Below, in pieces: positions 57,759 through 64,000 of a stretch of DNA of 64,000 nt. A program made the translations under genes and the position numbers. This stretch comes from Tistrella mobilis (GTDB lineage: Bacteria; Pseudomonadota; Alphaproteobacteria; Tistrellales; Tistrellaceae). How positions within the stretch are numbered: position 1 is the stretch's first letter; every line of letters starts with the position of its first letter. The DNA is taken from assembly GCF_039634785.1 (NCBI RefSeq), contig NZ_JBBIAB010000019.1:29501-93500 (forward strand). The letters are read 5' to 3'. The notes under the pieces are model-generated. The model did not search any database. It was not told where the DNA came from and was given only the letters and a program-made list of their open reading frames with translations.

Positions 57759-58117
57759 TATTCAAACGGTATTCGGATGAATTTCCGCCTGAAGATCGGG
57801 CGGGTGGGGCCTCTTCGCGCAGAAGGTCATGACATGCCCTCGTATCGGGGGATGACAGGCCGGGGCCCCGCGGGCTAGGATAAAGGCACCAATTTTGCCA
57901 CTGGCGTCGCCGTGACGGGGGCCCCATCTTCGGTAACAGGTCCAGGTCGTCTGCCGTATCGGCCCCTGCTCCCGTGTTCCCCCGTCGCGTTCTTTTCCGC
58001 CGTCACGTGGTCCTGCCCTCCGGCACCTCTGCCCGTCGCCGTTCCACAACGCGCCGTCTCCGCAACGCACCGTCGGCCCGTCCCCCCAACGAGCCGGCCT
58101 CAGCCCGTCGTTCTCAG
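57759..58117. other. Intergenic region with no recognised gene
   Basis: This 359-base stretch is GC-rich with unassigned open frames that lack any family pattern. The beginning of the frame that runs into the next gene (57974) is basic, Ser/Pro/Arg-rich and lacks conservation clues, so I treat it as non-coding. Nothing else is evident. Confidence 0.45.
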
Positions 58118-58498
58118 ATGCAGACAGATCTCATCGAACAAGCCGCGGCGGTGTCCGTCCGCCGCGCCTGTGCCTTTTCGCTGTTCGCCATCTGGGTCAT
58201 CATGATGGCGCTGGTCTATGACCCGATGATGAGTCTCAGATCCGGCGCCATCCTCGTGACCCTGATGGGGGCCATCCTGATGCTGAAGGGCTATCGCGCC
58301 CCCCATCGGGACCATCGCCGCACCGAGGTGTGGCAGGCGGTGAAATCGGAGCTGAAGCTGCCGGCCGAACAGGCCCGGGCACTGATCAACGCCACGCTCC
58401 AGGACACCTATTTCCACCACGCCACCCTGGTGGGCGTCGGCGCCCTGGCGCTCTGGACGACGATCGTGGCCCTGGGGCTGGTCATCGCCCTCAGATAA
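58118..58498 (+). CDS. Hypothetical small membrane protein
   Basis: The 126-residue protein has three hydrophobic helices (about residues 16-36, 42-58 and 102-124) and a charged middle (RAPHRDHRRTEVWQAVKSELKLPAEQARALINATLQDTYFHH). I do not recognise the family. The ATG at 58118 has only a weak upstream site and the frame extends to 57974; the inner start removes an improbable Arg-rich lead. Convergent with the peptidase gene, 25 bases apart. Confidence 0.6.
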   Translation: MQTDLIEQAAAVSVRRACAFSLFAIWVIMMALVYDPMMSLRSGAILVTLMGAILMLKGYRAPHRDHRRTEVWQAVKSELKLPAEQARALINATLQDTYFHHATLVGVGALALWTTIVALGLVIALR

Positions 58499-58523
58499 GG
58501 GCGATGACCGAAAGGGCAAACCG

Positions 58524-60500
58524 TCAGAAGCGCAGGCCCAGGCCCGCGGTCACGGCGGTCTGCGCGCCGTCGTCATGGCCGAAGCGGGTTTCGACCTCGG
58601 CATAGGTAGAGACCGTCTCGCCGAAGAAGATCCGCGCGCCCAGCGTCGCCCGGCCGAAATCGTCATCGGCCTCGGCCAGCGCCACCTGGCGCGACGACCC
58701 GTCCCCCGCCGTCAGACGGATGGCATCTGGCCGGCCATCGGCGAATTCATGCACCCAACCCGCACGGGCATAGGGCGCAAGCGTCGTGGTCTCGCCAATG
58801 GCGACACTGCCGCGCACCCGCCAGCCCAGCTCGCCTTCGGCCGAAGAATAGTGCTGGTCGGGATAGGTGAGTGCGGTGCGTGCCGGCCCGGTCTCGGTGA
58901 AGCCGTCCAGTTCATAGCGGGTATAGTCCAGCCCGACCACCGGGCCGGTGGCGATGCCACCCAGCGCCAGATCCCAGCCGCCCTCGATCCGCGCCCCGAA
59001 GCTGCGGGCATTGGTCTGCCCGTCGAAGCGCTGGTCCAGGATGGTGGCCCCCAGCCCCGAGGTCATGGTGAAGGCACGGGTGCCGTCGACCCGGGCATAG
59101 CCGGCCGACACCGAGGCCACCAGCCAGCCGGGCGCGCCATCATTCACCAGCACGCCCAGACCGAAAGCGACGCCGGTGCGGTCCAGATCCGACCCGCCCG
59201 ACAGATCGTCGCGCCCGCGCGACAGATGCAGATCGGCGCCCAGCGTCACCAGATCGCTCAGCCGGTGGTCGGCCCGGAAGCCGATGCGGCCGGCCGTTTC
59301 GTGATCGGCCGTGGCCGCGCCGTCGAACCCGCCCGGCCGCGCCAGACCCTCGACGAAGACATCGACGCTGGTCTCCCCCAGCCCGGGCCTGCGGGTGAAC
59401 AGCGCCAGCACCGCACGGTCGACGGCCGCCTGGAAGGCCTGATGATCACGGGCGAGCTGATCGGTCATCGCAAGGCTGAAGCCGGCGCCCGACTGCGCCG
59501 AGGCCGCAAGATCGGCATTGGTCAGCTCCACCAGCAGCCGGGTCAGCAGCCGCGACCAGTCTTCCAGCCGGTCGGGGATGTGATCGGGGCCGAAGGCCGC
59601 CTCCAGCACATCCCAATTGTCGATCGCCGGGTCATGCCAGCTGGCGCCGCCCGGAATGCCCGGATTGGTGGTCTGGGTATACCCGTCCAGATCCCCGATC
59701 TCCCAGTTGGTCGCCTCCAGCCACAACACCGGGATGTTCAGATCCTCGTAGTTGCCGGCGTCGCTGCAGCAGCCGGTATCGACCGGATAATGCGGGTTCA
59801 ACCCGGGATTGCTGCGCAGGTCGATGCCCAGCTCGTCGGCAATGGCGTGGATCCGCGTCCAGTAGGATTTCAGCGCCGGGTCGGTCAGATAATTGGTGCC
59901 GGCATGGGCATACATGAAATCGCCGGTGATCAGGCTGTCGATATTGATCATGCCCTTCAGCCGATCGATCTCGCCCGCCGCCTCCAGCTCCTGCCGATAG
60001 AAGGCAGAGCCTTCAAGCCCGGTCTCCTCGGCGCCGAAGGCGTTGAAGACCAGCCCGGTTTCGACCGGCAGCCCCGCCAGATGGGCGGCGATCTCGGTCA
60101 GCACGGCGGCGCCCGAGCCGTTGTCGTCCACGCCCTGCAGGGCGGGGCCGGTATAGCCCGGGCGTTGCGGCGCGCTGTCGAAATGGGCGCCGACCAGGAT
60201 GAAGCCCTGATCGGTATTGCCCACCGTGCCGATCACGTTCTGGGAGGCGAGGCCCCGGCGGGTGGTAAAGGGCTGGCGGGTCAGCGTGGTGCCGCCAAGG
60301 GTGAAGCGCGACGACATCCAGTCGGCTGCGTCCTCGAAGGCCTCCGTGCCGCTGTGGCGGCCGGCATGATCGATGGTCAGGGTTCTGAGCGTGTCATAGG
60401 CGAAGTCGCCATACTCCGCCGCCTGCACCGGCAGGGCCGGGATGGCGACGGATGCGAGCAGCGCGAGACAAAGCGGACGCAGGGTGAGGCGGCCGGGCAT
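58524..60500 (-). CDS. Secreted M28 metallopeptidase with C-terminal autotransporter-like barrel
   Basis: The 658-residue protein has a signal peptide (residues 1-27, ending PVQA) and an M28 aminopeptidase domain (30-350) with the zinc-site segments VGAHFDSAPQ, GVDDNGSGAAVL, GAEETGLEGSAFY and NIDSLITGD. After about residue 400 the sequence alternates in a beta-barrel fashion (GWDLALGGIATGPVVGLDYTRYELDGF; GWRVRGSVAIGETTTLAPYARAGWVHEF) and ends in F, as autotransporter barrels do. The start at 60500 has AGGAGG five bases upstream. It should expose a peptidase at the cell surface. Confidence 0.85.
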   Translation of the reverse strand: MPGRLTLRPLCLALLASVAIPALPVQAAEYGDFAYDTLRTLTIDHAGRHSGTEAFEDAADWMSSRFTLGGTTLTRQPFTTRRGLASQNVIGTVGNTDQGFILVGAHFDSAPQRPGYTGPALQGVDDNGSGAAVLTEIAAHLAGLPVETGLVFNAFGAEETGLEGSAFYRQELEAAGEIDRLKGMINIDSLITGDFMYAHAGTNYLTDPALKSYWTRIHAIADELGIDLRSNPGLNPHYPVDTGCCSDAGNYEDLNIPVLWLEATNWEIGDLDGYTQTTNPGIPGGASWHDPAIDNWDVLEAAFGPDHIPDRLEDWSRLLTRLLVELTNADLAASAQSGAGFSLAMTDQLARDHQAFQAAVDRAVLALFTRRPGLGETSVDVFVEGLARPGGFDGAATADHETAGRIGFRADHRLSDLVTLGADLHLSRGRDDLSGGSDLDRTGVAFGLGVLVNDGAPGWLVASVSAGYARVDGTRAFTMTSGLGATILDQRFDGQTNARSFGARIEGGWDLALGGIATGPVVGLDYTRYELDGFTETGPARTALTYPDQHYSSAEGELGWRVRGSVAIGETTTLAPYARAGWVHEFADGRPDAIRLTAGDGSSRQVALAEADDDFGRATLGARIFFGETVSTYAEVETRFGHDDGAQTAVTAGLGLRF

Positions 60501-60689
60501 CTGACCTCCTGAAGGGGGAGCATCGCCCCGGATAGCCCCGGTGGCGATGGTGGTGCGGGGATGAGGGTGCCGCAGGCATGATGGGCCGGTATCGGCGCAA
60601 GCTTCACACAGCCTTAACTGAACCATACCCTGTCATCATCCGTCCGGTCACCTCCGGATCTGTCCGGATCAACCGCTGTCATCTGCCCC

Positions 60690-61709
60690 TCAACCGGGCC
60701 GCCCGTCCGGCCCCAACCCCACAACCCGGCCACCGGTTTCCCGAAGCCGGGCCCGCCACGCGCCCGCCAGATGGACCACCCGGCGCGGCCTCAGCCGCCA
60801 GAGCCGCTCGGCCCCCGGATGGCGGGCAAGCTCGGGCCCCTGCCAGACGATTTCGACATCGCCGGTGATGGTCAGCAGGTCGCCGGTTGCGAAATCCGGC
60901 ACCAGCAGCCCGGCGGCCGGGCGCAGCACCATGTTGCCCAGCGTGTTGAAATAGCGGTTGCCGGCGTAGTCCGGCACCGTGATCACCCCGGCCTCGTCGA
61001 CCGCCACGAAGCCGGCCGGCCCGCCGCGATGCGAGGCATCGGCCCCGGCGGCCCGGCCTTCCACGCGTGTATCGGCGGCGCTGGCGACGAAGATCGTATC
61101 GGCCTGGGCGATCATCTCCCGCGCCCGCGGATCCGGCACCGCCTGAGACACCACCGCCGGCGCCGGATCCATCCCGCCGCGGCCGGGCACGGCCTGGCGG
61201 GGGCGGATGTAACGCGGGCAGTTGCCGAAACACTGGTCCACCAGCAGGTCGATGCGCGGCGCGCCGTCACGATCCAGCGCCAGCACCCGGCCATTGACCC
61301 GGATGCGCCGCCGGGTGGCGAGATCGATGCCGAGCAGGCCCAGCGCCGCCCCGGGCTGAAGATTGGCCGCCAGCGGGTCGCCCGCCGGCACGGCGCCCAG
61401 GATGCTGAGCACCCTGGGATCGGGCGAGGCGATGAAGCCCGGCGGCCCCGCCAGCAGCGAGGCCCAGGGCAGCCCCTGCCCGTCGACCGAGGCGACCACC
61501 AGGAATTCCAGATCCATGAAAAACAGCCGGAACGGGTCGGGCAGCGCGGTCATGAACACCTGGGCGCCGATCGACGCCATGCGCTCCCCCAGGCCATACA
61601 GATCCTGCACCGCCCGCTCGCCCAGATGAAAGCCGATCCCCTCCGCCGCGGGACCGGCCGGCGGCCCGTCTCTGGTCATGGACTGGCCGGTCCTGGACTC
61701 GTCGGTCAT
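60690..61709 (-). CDS. Pyridoxamine-phosphate-oxidase-like protein with two split-barrel domains
   Basis: The 339-residue protein has two FMN-binding split-barrel regions: residues about 45-170 (FFMDLEFLVVASVDGQGLPWASLLAGPPGFI, followed by CFGNCPRYIRPRQ) and 185-300 (FVASAADTRVEGRAAGADASHRGGPAGFVAV to TGDLLTITGDVEIVW). Such tandem PNPOx proteins are flavin- or cofactor-dependent and of unknown substrate; some are fused to a ferredoxin reductase, which this one lacks. GGGAGA precedes the ATG. Confidence 0.82.
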   Translation of the reverse strand: MTDESRTGQSMTRDGPPAGPAAEGIGFHLGERAVQDLYGLGERMASIGAQVFMTALPDPFRLFFMDLEFLVVASVDGQGLPWASLLAGPPGFIASPDPRVLSILGAVPAGDPLAANLQPGAALGLLGIDLATRRRIRVNGRVLALDRDGAPRIDLLVDQCFGNCPRYIRPRQAVPGRGGMDPAPAVVSQAVPDPRAREMIAQADTIFVASAADTRVEGRAAGADASHRGGPAGFVAVDEAGVITVPDYAGNRYFNTLGNMVLRPAAGLLVPDFATGDLLTITGDVEIVWQGPELARHPGAERLWRLRPRRVVHLAGAWRARLRETGGRVVGLGPDGRPG

Positions 61710-62088
61710 GGATGCGTCTCCCGTCGGCAGATCGTCCCGCGATCATACACCGGAACCGGCGCTACCGTGACCACAGGAAGGCGCCGGCCGGCCGATCGGC
61801 CGGCTTTGGGCCCAAAACCGGCCGGGGTCTGACCAAATCCGGTCACGTCTTTGTCCGCAGCGGAGCCCCGCGCCGGGTGCTACATTTCAATCAACACGAA
61901 GCAAGTCGAAAGCGGCCGACAGAAAAAACCTGACCGCCTTCCCGCACCGGCTTTCGTATCCCGCCTCGCCCGGACATTTCGGGCTTGAGATCATTCGGAA
62001 CAAGATGACTGCGAAACGACTTTACACGGGTGGCGTATCCCATCCGGATGTCGCAGGCACCATCCGAAAAGACAAGGAGATCTGAACC
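61710..62088. other. Divergent intergenic region with an 18-bp palindrome
   Basis: This 379-base region carries a perfect palindrome, GCCGGCCGATCGGCCGGC, at 61787-61804 and an AT-richer part at about 61880-62060 that probably contains the promoter for the DUF1328 gene. No gene is supported. Confidence 0.5.
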
Positions 62089-62265
62089 ATGGGCAGCCTT
62101 CTTCATTGGGCCATCGTTTTCCTGATCGTGGCGCTGGTCGCGGCCCTTCTGGGCTTTGGTGGTGTCGCAGGCACGGCGATGGCAGGTGCCAAGATCCTGT
62201 TCTGGGTGGCGATCATCATCTTCGTCATCACCCTGGTCGCAGGCCTGATGCGCAGGGGCCGCTGA
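62089..62265 (+). CDS. DUF1328 (YtjA-like) small membrane protein
   Basis: The 58-residue protein ([20 protein letters not shown] to the end LMRRGR) has two hydrophobic helices joined by a [14 protein letters not shown] turn, the pattern of the DUF1328 family. Members are often stress-induced in other bacteria. AAGGAG lies eight bases upstream of the ATG. It is followed by a strong terminator. Confidence 0.88.
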   Translation: MGSLLHWAIVFLIVALVAALLGFGGVAGTAMAGAKILFWVAIIIFVITLVAGLMRRGR

Positions 62266-62300
62266 CCGCCGCTCTTCCTCCCGCCTCCCTCCCCCCGCAG

Positions 62301-62340
62301 CACGACGGGCGGCCGGTTTCCGGTCGCCCGTCGTGTTTTT
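62301..62340 (+). terminator. Rho-independent terminator after the DUF1328 gene
   Basis: CACGACGGGCG (62301-62311) pairs with CGCCCGTCGTG (62325-62335); four more pairs lie inside, and five T residues follow. It may also serve trpB on the other strand, although no U-tract faces that way. Confidence 0.85.
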
Positions 62341-62396
62341 CAGGCAGGGGTCAGGCAGGGTTCCGTGACATCACCCGTGGTCACGACGAAGACATG

Positions 62397-63623
<1,227 letters not shown>

Positions 63624-63701
63624 CGGTCGAAAACCTCCGGATCGGGATCGCTGGAGGGTCGCCGCCCCGGATCCCCGCCCCTGTCGTGCGCATAAACGAC
63701 A

Positions 63702-63729
63702 AAGGCCGCTCTCCGGAGTGAGCGGCCTT
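63702..63729 (-). promoter_or_regulatory. Attenuator hairpin of trpB
   Basis: AAGGCCGCTC (63702-63711 on plus) and GAGCGGCCTT (63720-63729) form a 10-bp stem. On the minus strand the stem is followed by a short U-rich stretch (TTTGTCGTTT). It lies between the trpL stop and trpB. A competing pairing between the post-leader AAGCGGG and this hairpin's CCGCT is possible. Confidence 0.65.
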
Positions 63730-63765
63730 CCACAGGGCATGACGACTGCCGGTGAAACCGCCCGC

Positions 63766-63825
63766 TTACGCGGGCCACCAGCGGCGGGTCTGCATCGGGC
63801 AGAAGATGGGGTGCAGCATCGTCAT
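63766..63825 (-). CDS. trpL: trp leader peptide with tandem Trp codons
   Basis: A 19-codon frame reads [19 protein letters not shown] and stops with TAA, 142 bases upstream of trpB. The tandem TGG TGG codons are followed by an attenuator-type hairpin, as in classical trp leaders. No Shine-Dalgarno precedes the ATG, and the predicted promoter places the transcript start at the ATG itself, so the peptide may be translated from a leaderless end, as in the Sinorhizobium trp leader. Confidence 0.75.
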   Translation of the reverse strand: MTMLHPIFCPMQTRRWWPA

Positions 63826-63831
63826 GGGCTG

Positions 63832-63860
63832 ACGGTAACAGAGCGGGCGGCGGGGGACAA
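63832..63860 (-). promoter_or_regulatory. Predicted promoter of trpL-trpB
   Basis: On the minus strand TTGTCC (63855-63860) and TACCGT (63832-63837) are separated by 17 bases. The start would fall about seven bases downstream, at or next to the A of the trpL ATG (63825). The -10 box matches the consensus only in part. Confidence 0.4.
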
Positions 63861-64000
63861 TGGGGGTCATGCATCGCCGCAGGGCTATCGCATTTGCCCG
63901 ATGACGGATCGGGCGAATGCGTCGGACCATCCGGATCGCTTTCGCTTGCGACGGATGGAGATGGATGGCCTGGCCGTTTTGAGGACGTTGAGGGCGAGTT
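63841..64000. other. End of window upstream of the trp leader
   Basis: No gene is recognised here. A near-perfect inverted repeat (63890-63921, arms GCATTTGCCCGAT and ATCGGGCGAATGC) lies upstream of the predicted trp promoter; its role is unknown. The last bases may belong to a neighbouring gene outside the window. Confidence 0.4.

Overview
This 64 kb window is GC-rich chromosomal DNA with mostly ordinary housekeeping genes, densely packed on both strands. It looks alphaproteobacterial. The pointers are a TrcR/DUF1013 cell-cycle regulator, a COQ9-family protein near rpsU, a transhydrogenase split into PntAA/PntAB/PntB, an ArsR-methyltransferase fusion of SahR type heading a met operon, and a trp leader peptide that appears to start at the mRNA 5' end. 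A Rhodospirillales-like lineage is my guess from gene content; no rRNA gene is present to settle it. I see no tRNA, rRNA, CRISPR array, complete insertion sequence or complete prophage.

Layout. 1-2.7 kb: the end of a nucleoside-type ABC transporter operon (tail of a probable ATPase, two permeases) and a RutR-like TetR regulator. 2.7-3.8 kb: a PIN-toxin/HTH-antitoxin module. 3.8-7 kb: alpha/beta hydrolase, 3-hydroxybutyrate dehydrogenase, exported cyclase-family protein. 7.2-9.2 kb: two divergent paralogous metallo-beta-lactamase-fold hydrolases. 9.3-11.1 kb: quinone oxidoreductase and TrcR. 11.2-14.7 kb: a translationally coupled pair, a RecD-like helicase and a TPR protein with a cold-shock/S1-like C-terminus, which is the best candidate for a little-described system. 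14.8-20.3 kb: MFS transporter and two AMP-forming acyl-CoA ligases. 20.4-23.9 kb: a DUF465 protein, ubiX and a solitary phage-tailspike-like gene. 23.9-29.8 kb: HxlR regulator, nitronate monooxygenase, membrane sulfatase, a TIGR02444-like protein and purEK. 29.8-34.7 kb: COQ9, TenA, rpsU, a Dabb protein, an AraC regulator, a TauD dioxygenase and an orphan antitoxin.

34.8-38.3 kb: the pnt transhydrogenase operon. 38.3-43.9 kb: the sahR-metF-metH methionine-cycle operon with a candidate SahR operator over its promoter. 44-48.7 kb: mlaA, mlaC, a truncated VapD-like gene, ettA and a gamma-carbonic-anhydrase-like protein. 48.8-51.5 kb: AraC regulator, SDR and alpha/beta hydrolase. 51.5-57.8 kb: two divergent gene groups around a sodium/solute symporter: DUF4212 and symporter on the plus strand, and DUF6635-like, exonuclease, CBS-nucleotidyltransferase and hydrolase on the minus strand. 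58-61.7 kb: a small membrane protein, an M28 peptidase fused to an autotransporter-like barrel, and a PNPOx-family protein. 62-64 kb: a DUF1328 membrane peptide and trpB, preceded by a Trp-rich leader peptide and an attenuator hairpin.

Gene starts were often moved inward from the longest reading frame, using Shine-Dalgarno sequences, overlaps and family lengths. All family assignments come from reading the protein sequence by eye; no database search was run.
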